Notes: generated by a model from the letters alone, not told the origin. A DNA stretch of 64,000 nucleotides from Lactobacillaceae bacterium AF64-9pH9TA (GCA_027681045.1 JAQDCK010000001.1:62001-126000); one strand, 5' to 3'. Shown: positions 46,681-55,946, counted from the stretch's first letter. Numbers and translations are program-made.

Positions 46681-47787
46681 ATGAGCAAGAACAATGAATT
46701 GTTAAGTCTGCTGACCAGACGGATCAAGGAAACTGCTGACTTGATCAAGGACAAAGACGCGGATGCTTTGCTAGTTTTCAACCGGGCAAACTACCGCTAC
46801 TTGACCAATTTTACCGGTGAAGAAGCTCAGCTGATCATTACTAAAAACGGCGACCGGGTACTTCTGTCAGACTCCCGCTTTGCCCCGCAAATCGAAGCCC
46901 AGGTAGTGGGTGAACTGAAGGTAGTCATGAAGCATGGCCACGAAGCAGCCGAAATCGCGGCAGAAGTCAAGAAGCTGGGGGTCAAGAAACTCTTAGTTGA
47001 AGCAGAATTTGTTTCTGCTTATGAATATGACGCGATCAAATCCCAGCTGCCAGATGTTGACCTGGTGATGGCCGCTGAAATCGTTGAACGGGTCCGCAAT
47101 GTCAAGGATGACCTGGAACTGGCCACTCTTAAAAAGGCTGTTGAAATCTCAGAAAGAGCCTTTGAAGAAGTTCTGCCAATGCTTAAGCCAGGTGCCAAGG
47201 AAAGAGACGTGGGCGCCAAGCTCGACTACCTCTTCAAGCTCTACGGCGGCGACGGCCCGGGCTATGACTCAATTATCGCTTCTGGTCCCCGTTCTTCCTG
47301 GGCCCACGGGGTGGCCAGCGACCGCTTGATGCAAGAGCACGAACTGGTCGTAATTGACGCGGCTGCTTCATATAACGGCTACACCGCCGACATCACCAGA
47401 ACTTACGCTTTGGGCAGGGTGGAAGACGAACTGGAAAAGATCTACAAGATCGTCCTGGAAGCTCAAAAGCGGGGGATTGCTGCCGCTGTTGCCGGGGCAA
47501 CTGGCAAGGACGTTGACCAGGCAGCCAGGGGCTACATCAATGACGCCGGCTACGGGCAATACTTCGGCCATGGGATTGGCCACGGGATCGGCCTGGAAAT
47601 CCACGAAATGTGCCAGCCGGAATTTTTGTTCAGCCAGACGACCCTGGAAAACGGGATCGTGCACACAGTTGAACCAGGCATCTACCTGCCGCAAGGCGGG
47701 GTCCGGATCGAAGATGACATTTTGGTTAATGGCGACACTCCGGAAGTTTTGTCTACTTTGCCAAAGGATGAGCTCATTCACCTGTAA
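46681..47787 (+). CDS. Xaa-Pro aminopeptidase / M24 metallopeptidase
   Basis: Cytoplasmic peptidase of the pita-bread fold, 368 aa, YqhT/PepP-like. The N-terminal creatinase-like domain contains NYRYLTNFTGEEA; the catalytic domain has VIDAAASYNGYTADITRTYALG (metal aspartates), GHGIGHGIGLEIHE (metal histidine) and the glutamates in EPGIYLPQGG and VRIEDD. ATG 46681 is chosen because AAAGGA lies eight bases before it, while ATG 46672 touches that site. It sits before efp, as in B. subtilis (yqhT-efp). Confidence 0.92.
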   Translation: MSKNNELLSLLTRRIKETADLIKDKDADALLVFNRANYRYLTNFTGEEAQLIITKNGDRVLLSDSRFAPQIEAQVVGELKVVMKHGHEAAEIAAEVKKLGVKKLLVEAEFVSAYEYDAIKSQLPDVDLVMAAEIVERVRNVKDDLELATLKKAVEISERAFEEVLPMLKPGAKERDVGAKLDYLFKLYGGDGPGYDSIIASGPRSSWAHGVASDRLMQEHELVVIDAAASYNGYTADITRTYALGRVEDELEKIYKIVLEAQKRGIAAAVAGATGKDVDQAARGYINDAGYGQYFGHGIGHGIGLEIHEMCQPEFLFSQTTLENGIVHTVEPGIYLPQGGVRIEDDILVNGDTPEVLSTLPKDELIHL

Positions 47788-47856
47788 GATTATTTTTATG
47801 GTAAAATTTATTGTTTATTGGTACAATTTAAGATGTAGAAATGGGGGATTTACCAG

Positions 47857-48423
47857 ATGACAATGATTTCTGTTAACGAATTCAAGAACGGCCTCACGAT
47901 CGAATACAACAACGACCTGTGGCGTATCGTTGAATTCCAGCACGTTAAGCCAGGTAAGGGCAGTGCCTTCGTTCGTTCAAAGCTGAAGAGCTTGCGGACT
48001 GGTGCCGTTCAAGAATACACTTTCCGTTCAACTGCCAAGGTTGAAACGGCTGACATTCAAACCCGGCAAATGCAATACCTTTACAACGACGGTTCAAGCT
48101 ATGTCTTCATGGACACGGCAACTTACGAGCAATTGGAAGTGCCGAACGCTCAGATCGACCAGGAAGCCAAGTACCTAAAGGAAAACATGATTGTGAACAT
48201 TATTTCCCACAATGGTGAAACCTTGGGTCTGGACCTGCCAAACACTGTTGACCTGGAAGTCGTTGAAACCGAACCAGGCATCCGCGGCGATACCTCATCA
48301 GGTGGTGGTAAGCCAGCTACGATGGAAACCGGTTTGGTTGTCACTGTGCCATTCTTTATCAATGTTGGTGACGTGCTGACGATCAATACTAGTGACGGTT
48401 CATACGTATCACGTTCTAAGTAG
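47857..48423 (+). CDS. efp: Translation elongation factor P
   Basis: Relieves ribosomes stalled at polyproline stretches. [28 protein letters not shown] is domain I, and [23 protein letters not shown] is in the C-terminal OB domains. The lysine in KPGKG is the residue modified in B. subtilis. GGGGGA lies eight bases before ATG 47857; ATG 47863 (MISVNEF) matches the usual family start and cannot be excluded. 188 aa. Confidence 0.97.
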   Translation: MTMISVNEFKNGLTIEYNNDLWRIVEFQHVKPGKGSAFVRSKLKSLRTGAVQEYTFRSTAKVETADIQTRQMQYLYNDGSSYVFMDTATYEQLEVPNAQIDQEAKYLKENMIVNIISHNGETLGLDLPNTVDLEVVETEPGIRGDTSSGGGKPATMETGLVVTVPFFINVGDVLTINTSDGSYVSRSK

Positions 48424-48442
48424 TAATTTTCGAGGTGGAAAA

Positions 48443-48877
48443 ATGGCTGATAATTCAACAATCGTTTTAAGCGGCAATGATGAGGGCGATCAAATCAAGA
48501 TCGACCTGCAGGTACTTGAAGTCATTCTGGGCATTTCAGCTCAGAAGGTCGACGGTGTTGCCGGGATGCGCGGTGGCTTGAAGTCAGGCTTGAGCCGTGT
48601 CTTTGGCCGCGAGGATCGGGGCAAGGGAGTTGCCGTCTCAGTTGATGAAGATGGCGAACTGACGGCTGACGTTTACGTATATCTCAAGTACGGCGTCAAC
48701 GTGCCAGCTGTTGCGGGCAAGATTCAAGAAGCTCTGAAGCAGCAGCTGACTCAGATGACGGATATGAATTTGAAGTCCATTGATGTTCATGTCGTTGGTC
48801 TCGTCTTCCCTGAAGATGAAAAGAACTTTGAAGATGCTGATCAACCATTATTCCCCGATCAAGAAGAAGATAAGTAA
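48443..48877 (+). CDS. Asp23/Gls24 family protein (YqhY-like)
   Basis: Cytoplasmic protein of 144 aa. IDLQVLEVILGISAQKVDGVAGMRGG and GVAVSVDEDGELTADVYVYLKYGVNVPAVAGKIQEAL are typical of the family, which includes envelope-stress proteins. In B. subtilis YqhY is linked to control of acetyl-CoA carboxylase; accBC, neighbours there, are absent here. Acidic C-terminal tail. ATG 48443 follows GAGGTGG. The stop overlaps the nusB start (TAATG). Confidence 0.9.
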   Translation: MADNSTIVLSGNDEGDQIKIDLQVLEVILGISAQKVDGVAGMRGGLKSGLSRVFGREDRGKGVAVSVDEDGELTADVYVYLKYGVNVPAVAGKIQEALKQQLTQMTDMNLKSIDVHVVGLVFPEDEKNFEDADQPLFPDQEEDK

Positions 48878-49275
48878 TGAATCAACACGATAGTCGAAGA
48901 ATTGCACTGCAAGCCATTTATCTATACAACCAGGATCCCAGCTTGACGGCCAGTGAATTGGAAAACAATGTCAAGTCCGCTTTGGACTTGGACACCTTGC
49001 CGTCCTACAGCCAGGAACTGGTCAGCGGCGTGATCGACAAGCAGGCTGAACTGCGTGACAAGCTTTCCGCCAACTTGAAGCAAGGCTGGCGCTTGGAGCG
49101 GCTGAGCAAGACCAGCTTGGCGATTTTGGAAGTAGCCCTGTATGAAATGCTGTACAGCCCGGTTATTGAAGACCGGTCAGCCATCAATGAGGCTTTGAAC
49201 TTGTGTGACGAGTTTGATGATCCGAAGTCAAAGGCCTTCATCAATGGCATATTGGCAAACTTTGTGCAAGAATAA
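48877..49275 (+). CDS. nusB: Transcription antitermination protein NusB
   Basis: All-helical RNA-binding protein that joins NusE in rRNA antitermination. SRRIALQAIYLYN at the start, WRLERLSKTSLAILEVALYEMLY and SAINEALNLCDEFDDPKSKAFINGILANF at the end are diagnostic; 132 aa is normal. Coupled to the preceding gene by TAATG and followed by a terminator. Confidence 0.96.
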   Translation: MNQHDSRRIALQAIYLYNQDPSLTASELENNVKSALDLDTLPSYSQELVSGVIDKQAELRDKLSANLKQGWRLERLSKTSLAILEVALYEMLYSPVIEDRSAINEALNLCDEFDDPKSKAFINGILANFVQE

Positions 49276-49280
49276 TCTTT

Positions 49281-49308
49281 AAGCCGGCGTTTCGCCGGCT
49301 TTTTTTCT
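49281..49308 (+). terminator. Terminator after nusB
   Basis: Perfect nine-pair stem AAGCCGGCG with CGCCGGCTT, TTT loop, T-run. It lies just before folD, so folD needs read-through or its own weak start. Confidence 0.92.
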
Positions 49309-49321
49309 TAAGGAGACAGTT

Positions 49322-50173
49322 TTGGGAGAAATTTTGGACGGGAAAAAGCTGGCCCGGGAATTAGGAGAAAAGTTAGGCAGTGAAGTGGCTTCCTTAAAAG
49401 AGCAAGGGGTCAGTCCCAAACTCTGCGTCATCAATATTGGAGATGATCCGGCCAGCAAGGTCTATGTCGCCTCTAAGAAGCGGAAGGCTGGGAAGCTGGG
49501 CATCAAGCAGGAAGTTTATCAATTGCCGGCTGATGAAAGCGAAGAGGATGTCTTAAAGTTGATCGACAGCTTGAACGCGGACCCGGAAGTTTCCAGCTTG
49601 ATGGTCCAGTTACCGGTTCCCCCGCAGATCAATGCCGACCGGGTCATTGAAAGGATCGATCCGGAGAAGGACGTTGACTGCCTGACTCCGGCCAATATCG
49701 GCCGCCTCTGGCAGGGCAAACACTTTGTCGAACCAGCTACGGCTGCCGGCATCATTGCCCTTTTGGACCACTACCAAATTGACTTGACTGGCAAGAACGC
49801 CGTGATCGTCGGCCGGTCAAACATTGTCGGCAAGCCCCTGGCCGCCTTAATGCTGGAAAGAAACGCTTCTGTCTCAATCCTGCACTCCCGCAGCCGGAAC
49901 TTGGCTGACTTGACCAAGCGGGCCGACATCCTGGTCTGCGCGGTCGGCAAGGCGGAAATGATCAAGGCGGACATGGTTAAAGAAGGGGCGGTCGTGATTG
50001 ATGTAGGCATCAACCGGGTGGACGGCAACCTGGTCGGTGATGTTGATTTTGCCCCCGTTAAAGAAAAGGCCAGCTGGATCACGCCTGTGCCCGGCGGGGT
50101 TGGCCCTTTGACGGTAGAGTTTTTAATGGAAGAAGTCATTAAATTGACGAGGAGACAGCATGGACTCGATTAA
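49322..50173 (+). CDS. folD: Methylene-THF dehydrogenase / methenyl-THF cyclohydrolase
   Basis: Bifunctional NADP-dependent enzyme interconverting 5,10-methylene-, methenyl- and 10-formyl-THF, feeding PurN, PurH and Fmt. YVASKKRKAGKLGI holds the catalytic lysine region, QLPVPPQINADRVIERIDPEKDVDC the folate site and VGRSNIVGKPLA the dinucleotide fold; TPVPGGVGPLT is at the end. TTG 49322 follows AGGAGA by five bases; no good ATG exists. 283 aa. Overlaps xseA by 14 bases. Confidence 0.96.
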   Translation: MGEILDGKKLARELGEKLGSEVASLKEQGVSPKLCVINIGDDPASKVYVASKKRKAGKLGIKQEVYQLPADESEEDVLKLIDSLNADPEVSSLMVQLPVPPQINADRVIERIDPEKDVDCLTPANIGRLWQGKHFVEPATAAGIIALLDHYQIDLTGKNAVIVGRSNIVGKPLAALMLERNASVSILHSRSRNLADLTKRADILVCAVGKAEMIKADMVKEGAVVIDVGINRVDGNLVGDVDFAPVKEKASWITPVPGGVGPLTVEFLMEEVIKLTRRQHGLD

Positions 50174-51530
50174 GGGGACGGATGAAAAGTACCTGACTGT
50201 CAGTGAATTAAATTGGTATGTTAAGCAGAAATTTGACCGGGATCCCTACCTGCGGCAAATTTTTCTCCAAGGGGAATTGTCGAATTTCCGCTTCCGGAGA
50301 GGTGGTCACCAGTACTTTTCTTTAAAAGACGACAAGTCTAAAATCAATGTGGTGATGTTCCGCGGAGACTTTGACAAGGTCAAGTTCGAGCCGGAAGAAG
50401 GGATGAAGGTCTATGTGACCGGCCGCTTGTCAACTTATGAAGCCCAGGGCAGCTACCAGTTTTATGCCAAAAGCATGGAACCGGCCGGCCTTGGTGCCTT
50501 GTATGAACGCTTCAGGCAGCTGCAGGAGAAACTGGCTAAAGAAGGCCTCTTTGCCCAAGAGCACAAGCGCCCTCTGCCCCTTTTTCCCGATAAGATCGCG
50601 GTTGTGACTTCAGCCTCCGGGGCGGTCATCCACGACATCATGGTAACGGCTAACCGCCGCTTCCCGCACGCTGAAATTGACCTTTTCCCGGCCCAGGTGC
50701 AAGGGGAAAGCGCGGCTGGCAGCTTGGTTTCTGCCATGCAGCAGATCCAAGCCCGGGCAGATGAATATGACGTGCTCATTATCGGCCGGGGGGGCGGGTC
50801 ATTAGAAGACCTGTGGCCTTTTAATGAAGAAGAAGTTGTCCGCCAGGTTTATGCTATGAAGATGCCGGTGATTTCATCAGTTGGTCACGAAACAGATACC
50901 ACCCTCTGTGACCTGGCAGCTGACTGCCGGGCGGCTACGCCAACGGCAGCCGCTGAAATGGCGACGCCGGACCTGACCCGAGTCCTGGCTGAAATTGGCC
51001 AGCTGCAAACCCGGCTTTTGACCGACATCCGGGCCGTGATCCAGGTCCGGGCCCAGGCCCTGGCCCAGCTGGAGAATTCTTTTATCATGAAAGAGCCCCA
51101 GCGCCTCTATGAGCAGAAGATGCAGCAGGTCGACCAATTGTCCCAGCAGCTGAACCGGATGATGGAAGTAATTGTCAAAGACCAGGGGCAAAAGCTCAGC
51201 TTTTTGACCCAGCGCCTCCAGCACCAGGCCCCAGACCGGAGAATCAAGCAGCTTAAGCAGGAAAACAGCTACCTGGCCAAGAGTCTGGAAATGGGGATCA
51301 AGCGGATTCTGGAACAAAAGCAGGCTGCCTGCCGGCAGGCCGTCCAGCAGCTGGACGACTACAGTCCTTTAAAGACCCTGGCCCGGGGCTACAGCTACAC
51401 GACTGACGCGAGCGGCAACGTGGTCAAGTCAGTTCAGCAATTGGCTCCAGGCGACCAGGTTCGCCTGCACTTAAAGGACGGCCAGGCCATTGGTCGGATT
51501 GAAGAGATTAAGGAAGAAAAAAATGACTGA
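50160..51530 (+). CDS. xseA: Exodeoxyribonuclease VII large subunit
   Basis: Catalytic subunit of a single-strand DNA exonuclease. The N-terminal OB fold (about residues 10-105) has QIFLQGELSNFRFRRGGHQYFSLKD (split by secondary structure), and the catalytic core shows VVTSASGAVIHDI, RGGGSLEDLWPFNEE and SVGHETDTTLCDLAAD. A long helical part follows before the C-terminal ARGYSYT strand. GAGGAGA precedes the ATG within folD. 456 aa. Confidence 0.96.
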   Translation: MDSIKGTDEKYLTVSELNWYVKQKFDRDPYLRQIFLQGELSNFRFRRGGHQYFSLKDDKSKINVVMFRGDFDKVKFEPEEGMKVYVTGRLSTYEAQGSYQFYAKSMEPAGLGALYERFRQLQEKLAKEGLFAQEHKRPLPLFPDKIAVVTSASGAVIHDIMVTANRRFPHAEIDLFPAQVQGESAAGSLVSAMQQIQARADEYDVLIIGRGGGSLEDLWPFNEEEVVRQVYAMKMPVISSVGHETDTTLCDLAADCRAATPTAAAEMATPDLTRVLAEIGQLQTRLLTDIRAVIQVRAQALAQLENSFIMKEPQRLYEQKMQQVDQLSQQLNRMMEVIVKDQGQKLSFLTQRLQHQAPDRRIKQLKQENSYLAKSLEMGIKRILEQKQAACRQAVQQLDDYSPLKTLARGYSYTTDASGNVVKSVQQLAPGDQVRLHLKDGQAIGRIEEIKEEKND

Positions 51531-51762
51531 GAAGAACAATTTTGAAAGCCAGCTCAAGGAGCTGCAGGAAATCGTTGGCCAGCTGGAAAATGGCCAGTTG
51601 TCACTGGAAGAATCATTGGCCCAGTTCCAGACCGGGGTCAAGCTGAGCCGGGAATTGAAGCAGGAATTGACCAAGGCGGAAAACACCGTGGCCAAGTTGA
51701 TCGAGTCTGATGGCAGCGAGAAGGAACTTGATCCAACCGATGCCTCAGCACCAAAGGAATAA
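51523..51762 (+). CDS. xseB: Exodeoxyribonuclease VII small subunit
   Basis: Helical 79-aa subunit that coats the XseA arms. FESQLKELQEIVGQLENGQLSLEESLAQF is the family signature. ATG 51523 is chosen because AAGGAAG precedes it; it lies eight bases inside xseA. An acidic tail of about 12 residues (DGSEKELDPTDASAPKE) follows the core. Confidence 0.94.
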   Translation: MTEKNNFESQLKELQEIVGQLENGQLSLEESLAQFQTGVKLSRELKQELTKAENTVAKLIESDGSEKELDPTDASAPKE

Positions 51763-51766
51763 AGCC

Positions 51767-52630
51767 ATGACAACTTTTAAAGAATTTCAAGCTAAGTACA
51801 CGCCAATCATCAATAATTTTCTAGAAGGGCAACTGCCAAAGGAAAGCGATGATCCTCGTTTTGCCGAAATCATGGCTTATTCAGTCATGGCTGGGGGCAA
51901 GCGCCTGCGGCCTTTGCTCTTTTTAGCAACTTTAGATGCCTTGGGCATTGAGATCACCGAAAAAGAAGTCCAGGCAGCCTGCGGGATCGAACTGATCCAT
52001 ACTTATTCCTTGATTCACGACGACCTGCCGGCCATGGACAATGATGACTACCGGCGCGGAGAATTGACCAGCCACAAGAAATGGGGCGAAGCAGAAGCAA
52101 TTTTGGCCGGGGATGCACTCCAGCCCTTAGGCATCCAGTGGATTGCCCAGGCTGAACACAACTGGAAGCTGGTCGAGATCATTACTGAAGCTGTGGGTCC
52201 AAAGGGGATGGTGGCTGGCCAATATCTGGACATCGACACCACCAACAATGAAGACAGCAGTGAAGAAGTTATTGACCACATGGAATGGTTGAAGACCGGC
52301 TGCTTGATTTTGGCCAGCGTTCAGATGGCCACGGCATTAGCTGCTTGCCCTAACCAGCAGGCCCAAAAGTACCTGGCCTTTGCCAAGCACTTTGGCCGCT
52401 CTTACCAGCTCTATGACGACCTGGTAGACATCGTTGAAAGCCAGGAAGAAGCGGGCAAGGCGACCCACAAGGACCAGGAAGTGGGCAAGAACAACAGCTT
52501 GACCATGCTGGGAGCAGAGGCAACCAGAAATGAACTCAAGCAGCTGATTGAAAAGGGCAAGGCTGACCTGGCCGGGGAAAAGGCAGAAGTTTTGCTGGGC
52601 TTTTTGGATTTGTATCAGAAGGTACTGTAA
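51767..52630 (+). CDS. ispA: Polyprenyl (farnesyl/geranylgeranyl) diphosphate synthase
   Basis: Trans-prenyltransferase condensing IPP with allylic diphosphates, supplying undecaprenyl and quinone precursors. First aspartate-rich motif DDLPAMDNDD, later YDDLVDI as the second motif, and GGKRLRPLL at the substrate-binding arginine. ATG 51767 (MTTFKEF) follows AAGGAATAAAGCC; 287 aa is normal. The stop overlaps the tlyA start (TAATG). Confidence 0.94.
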   Translation: MTTFKEFQAKYTPIINNFLEGQLPKESDDPRFAEIMAYSVMAGGKRLRPLLFLATLDALGIEITEKEVQAACGIELIHTYSLIHDDLPAMDNDDYRRGELTSHKKWGEAEAILAGDALQPLGIQWIAQAEHNWKLVEIITEAVGPKGMVAGQYLDIDTTNNEDSSEEVIDHMEWLKTGCLILASVQMATALAACPNQQAQKYLAFAKHFGRSYQLYDDLVDIVESQEEAGKATHKDQEVGKNNSLTMLGAEATRNELKQLIEKGKADLAGEKAEVLLGFLDLYQKVL

Positions 52631-53445
52631 TGGCAAGTAAAGAACGTGCGGACGTATTATTGGCCGCCAAGGGAATTTTCAACTCCAGAACTCAGGCCCA
52701 AAGAGCCATCATGGCGGGGCTGGTAACGGACCATAACCACCAGCGGATCGACAAGGCCGGAGAGAAGTTTCCGGTTGACGAAGAGTTTTTCATTAAGAAA
52801 GACAAGCTCAAGTATGTTTCCCGGGGCGGCTTCAAATTAGAAAAGGCGGTCAAGGTCTGGAACATTGACTTAAAAGACAAGATCTGCCTGGATATCGGGG
52901 CTTCAACGGGTGGCTTTACTGACGTGGCTCTGCAAAACGGGGCCAAGCTGGTCTATGCCTTGGACGTGGGCTATAATCAACTGGCCTGGCAGCTCCGGGA
53001 TGACCCCCGGGTGGTGGTGATGGAGCGGCAGAACTTCCGCTACTCTGTTCCGGCCGACTTTACCGAAGGACTGCCGGACTTCGCTATGACAGACGTGTCC
53101 TTTATTTCCCTGGACTTGATCATGCCGCCAATGTATGAAATCTTAAAAGACCAGGGGGATGCCGTCTGCTTGATCAAGCCCCAGTTTGAGGCAGGTCCGG
53201 AAAATGTTGGCAAGCACGGGATCGTCCGAGACCATGCCGTTCACCAGGCCGTGATCGAGCACACCATGGCCAAGGCCCTGGAAATCGGCTTTTCCATTTT
53301 GGGCGTTGATTATTCGCCAATCAAAGGCGGCAAGGGGAATATTGAATTTTTGCTTCACTTGAAGAAGGACCAGGCAAATCCAGGGCAGAATCTCTGGTCC
53401 GGCTCAGTCAGCGAGCTGGTTGACCGGGCTGCCCAGGGTCTGTAG
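52630..53445 (+). CDS. TlyA family rRNA 2'-O-methyltransferase
   Basis: N-terminal S4 RNA-binding domain (ERADVLLAAKGIFNSRTQAQRAIMAG, residues about 4-30) and a C-terminal FtsJ-type methyltransferase domain with the SAM loop CLDIGASTGGFTDVALQNGA and TDVSFISLD. It probably methylates ribose in rRNA and is the homolog of B. subtilis YqxC. 271 aa. In relatives the next gene is argR/ahrC; here recN follows after 21 bases. Confidence 0.92.
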   Translation: MASKERADVLLAAKGIFNSRTQAQRAIMAGLVTDHNHQRIDKAGEKFPVDEEFFIKKDKLKYVSRGGFKLEKAVKVWNIDLKDKICLDIGASTGGFTDVALQNGAKLVYALDVGYNQLAWQLRDDPRVVVMERQNFRYSVPADFTEGLPDFAMTDVSFISLDLIMPPMYEILKDQGDAVCLIKPQFEAGPENVGKHGIVRDHAVHQAVIEHTMAKALEIGFSILGVDYSPIKGGKGNIEFLLHLKKDQANPGQNLWSGSVSELVDRAAQGL

Positions 53446-53466
53446 AAAGGATGCTGTGGGACGCTT

Positions 53467-55155
53467 ATGCTAGTGGAATTGGATATCCAGAATTTTGCCA
53501 TCATTAAGAGTCTGAAAATCAAGTTTCAGCCGCAAATGACAGTCCTGATCGGGGAAACCGGGGCCGGTAAGTCCATCTTGATCGATGCTTTGTCACTTTT
53601 GCTGGGCCACCGGGCCCAAAAAGAAATGGTCCGGTCTGGCCAGAGCAAGGCAGTGGTGACGGGCCTTTTTACCCTGCAAGATGAGGAAATGCGGGAAGTT
53701 GAACAAATCGCGGCTGATTACGGCCTGCCGATGGACGGCGATGACTTGATCATCAGCCGGGAGATTTCCAGCAAGGGCAGGAACGTTATCCGGATCAACG
53801 GGCAACTGACCACGATTACGGCTTTGGCCAAAATTGGCGAGTACCTGGTTGACATCCATGGCCAAAACGATCAGCAGATGCTGATGGACCAAAGCCGGCA
53901 GATTGACCTGGTAGATGAATACGCGGGCAAGGACTTCAAGCCCCTTTTAGGCAAGTACCAGGCTCAATACCAGACCTGGCAAAGCCTTAACCAGCGCCTG
54001 GAGCACCTGCGCCGGGACAGCCGGGAACTGGCCCAGCGCCAGGACATCCTCCAGTTCCAGGTCGAAGAGTTGACCCAAGCGGATTTGACGGATGAGCAGG
54101 AAGACCAGAACTTGGAAGACGAGTTCAACAAGCTGAACAATTACCAGAAGATCGCGGAATCCGCCAATTTCATGATCCAGCTTTTTGATGACGATGAGCA
54201 CGGCTTAACCAGCCTGCTGGGGGATGCCCAAGGGACGGCGGAAGACTTGGCCGACCTGGATAAGGACTTCAAGAATGTGGCCCAGTCCATCACTGATGGG
54301 GTATATTCCCTAAGCGATGCCCGCTCAGAACTCGGCGATATCATGGACAGCCTGGAATTTGACGAAGAACGCTACCAGTACGTGCAAAACCGCCTGGACC
54401 TCTTGAATAACTTGAAGAAGAAGTATGGCCCAAGCCTGGCAGATGTCTTTGACTTTTATGCCAAAGTTTCCAAGGAGCTCAGCCAGTTTGAAACCGGTGG
54501 CCTTGACGAAGAAGAGCTGGTCAAGCAGATTGCAGCAGTTGAGGAAGAAATGTCCGTCATGGCGGCTGACCTCCACCAGGCTAGAGAATCTACCGCCTTG
54601 AAGCTAGAAGAAGCGATCAAGCATGAACTGGCCGACTTGTACATGGACAAGGCCCGCTTCTCCATCCGCTTTGCCAAGACAGATAATTTCACGGTCAAGG
54701 GGACAGATGATCTGGCCTTCTACATCGCGCCAAACCCGGGTGAAGAACTGATGCCGCTGGTTAAGATTGTTTCCGGTGGGGAACAGTCCCGGCTGATCCT
54801 GGCCTTGAAGGCTATCTTCTCCCAGGTTGAGCCAGTTGGCACCATGGTCTTTGACGAAATTGACACCGGGGTTTCCGGACGGGTGGCAGCCGCTATCGGC
54901 AAGAAGATGCACGCGATTGCCGGCCAAAAGCAGGTTATCGCCATCACCCACTCCCCGCAGGTAGCGGCCAGCGCTGACCACCGCTTTGCCATCGCCAAGC
55001 AGGTTGAAGCCGGCGAGACCTTTACCCAGGTCAAGGAACTTGATGAGGACAGCAGCGTCAAGATGATCGCCCAGATGATGGCTGGGGCTAATGTCAGCGA
55101 AGCTGCTGAGCAAAACGCGGCCGACTTGATTGCCAGCCAGCGGAAACAAGATTAG
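53467..55155 (+). CDS. recN: DNA repair protein RecN
   Basis: SMC-like ATPase acting in double-strand break repair. Walker A GETGAGKS is residues 29-36; two helical arms (about 155-350) form the coiled coil; the C-terminal ATPase half has KIVSGGEQSRLILALKA (signature) and MVFDEIDTGVSGRVA (Walker B), then ITHSPQVAA. Length 562 aa is normal. ATG 53467 has only a weak site upstream, so coupling to tlyA is likely. Followed by a terminator. Confidence 0.96.
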   Translation: MLVELDIQNFAIIKSLKIKFQPQMTVLIGETGAGKSILIDALSLLLGHRAQKEMVRSGQSKAVVTGLFTLQDEEMREVEQIAADYGLPMDGDDLIISREISSKGRNVIRINGQLTTITALAKIGEYLVDIHGQNDQQMLMDQSRQIDLVDEYAGKDFKPLLGKYQAQYQTWQSLNQRLEHLRRDSRELAQRQDILQFQVEELTQADLTDEQEDQNLEDEFNKLNNYQKIAESANFMIQLFDDDEHGLTSLLGDAQGTAEDLADLDKDFKNVAQSITDGVYSLSDARSELGDIMDSLEFDEERYQYVQNRLDLLNNLKKKYGPSLADVFDFYAKVSKELSQFETGGLDEEELVKQIAAVEEEMSVMAADLHQARESTALKLEEAIKHELADLYMDKARFSIRFAKTDNFTVKGTDDLAFYIAPNPGEELMPLVKIVSGGEQSRLILALKAIFSQVEPVGTMVFDEIDTGVSGRVAAAIGKKMHAIAGQKQVIAITHSPQVAASADHRFAIAKQVEAGETFTQVKELDEDSSVKMIAQMMAGANVSEAAEQNAADLIASQRKQD

Positions 55156-55174
55156 AAAATAATTATCAAAAAAT

Positions 55175-55206
55175 AACTCTCTTGCCAGAAGGCAGGAGAG
55201 TTTTTT
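55175..55206 (+). terminator. Terminator after recN
   Basis: Twelve-pair stem AACTCTCTTGCC with GGCAGGAGAGTT (one G-U), AGAA loop, TTTTTT. Confidence 0.9.
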
Positions 55207-55273
55207 GCATGCACATGGGAAGAATACGCAATTTTTACTTTAATTGCAGGTAAAAATCGTTGACAATGGATAG

Positions 55274-55556
55274 TTGCTGTTTCAATTTAAGTTTAAACAT
55301 ATTCCCAGATTCGCCCTCTTCTTCCCGCAGTTGGAAAAGGCGGTCAAGAAGTACGGGTCAAACTACGGGACGGCTTCAAAGTACATGCTTTATAACGGCC
55401 CATATGTCCAAAAGGGCTGGACGGGGTCCAACCTGTCTTGGAAGATGGTCAAGAACAAGTATTATCTCAACTGCTTACTTGATCAGACCGGAAATCAAGA
55501 ATGTCTACAACGACAACCTCGGCGGCTGGCAGTTCAAGTACGCCAGCGTGAAGTAA
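55274..55556 (+). pseudogene. Remnant of an OppA-family peptide-binding lipoprotein gene
   Basis: The first part, in one frame, reads FFPQLEKAVKKYGSNYG then LYNGPYVQKGWTGSN and WKMVKNKYYLN, which resembles the middle of oligopeptide-binding OppA proteins of lactobacilli. The end, in another frame, reads YLIRPEIKNVYND then WQFKYASVK and a stop, resembling the OppA C-terminus. The signal peptide, the first part and some hundreds of central residues are missing, and the two pieces meet out of frame near 55470. So this is a deletion relic, not a gene. It sits between recN and gmk, where relatives usually have nothing. Confidence 0.7.
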
Positions 55557-55611
55557 TAATTCCAAACGAGAATAGAACTGCAAAGAGACCGGCTGAGCCG
55601 GTCTTTTTGCT

Positions 55612-55917
55612 TTAAGGCAGTTCAACTGTTAAAATGTCATTAATGTCAAGCAGGTAAAAAATCTTGTTGTCGGCATCCCGGAAAACAAAGCGGCTGGGTG
55701 AAATCCGCTTGGTGATCTTGCCGACCCGCCAGCTGCCATCATTCAAGGTGACCAGGAGATACTGCCTCTTGAAAAAGGCCAGCTGCAGCTTGGCTAAGTT
55801 AACCGCCAGGCTATCGCCGCGGAGGGTGAGCCGGTCTTCGTCATAAGCAAAGAGGTAGTGAAAGGCCTTCTTGAGGGGTTGAGCGGCTTGGCTGGCAAAG
55901 TTTTGAAATTTGGACAT
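55612..55917 (-). CDS. Small protein of unknown function with SOS-like promoter
   Basis: A 101-residue soluble basic protein. Residues 1-45 are predicted helical; residues about 50-100 look like a small all-beta fold (LVTLNDGSWRVGKI, FVFRDADNKIFYL, DINDILTVE), which in pattern recalls the C-terminal half of YolD-type SOS proteins, an analogy only. AAAGGAG lies eight bases before the ATG on the minus strand. Its promoter contains two LexA-like boxes. It overlaps the end of no other gene and shares the gap with the oppA relic. No catalytic motif is recognised. Confidence 0.75.
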   Translation of the reverse strand: MSKFQNFASQAAQPLKKAFHYLFAYDEDRLTLRGDSLAVNLAKLQLAFFKRQYLLVTLNDGSWRVGKITKRISPSRFVFRDADNKIFYLLDINDILTVELP

Positions 55918-55946
55918 GGTGAAGACTCCTTTAAGTAAATCATTTT

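Noticed and set aside
55274..55615. Small secreted protein gene after recN
   Set aside because: The similarity switches frame and the pieces match distant parts of OppA, so it is a relic and not an intact gene.
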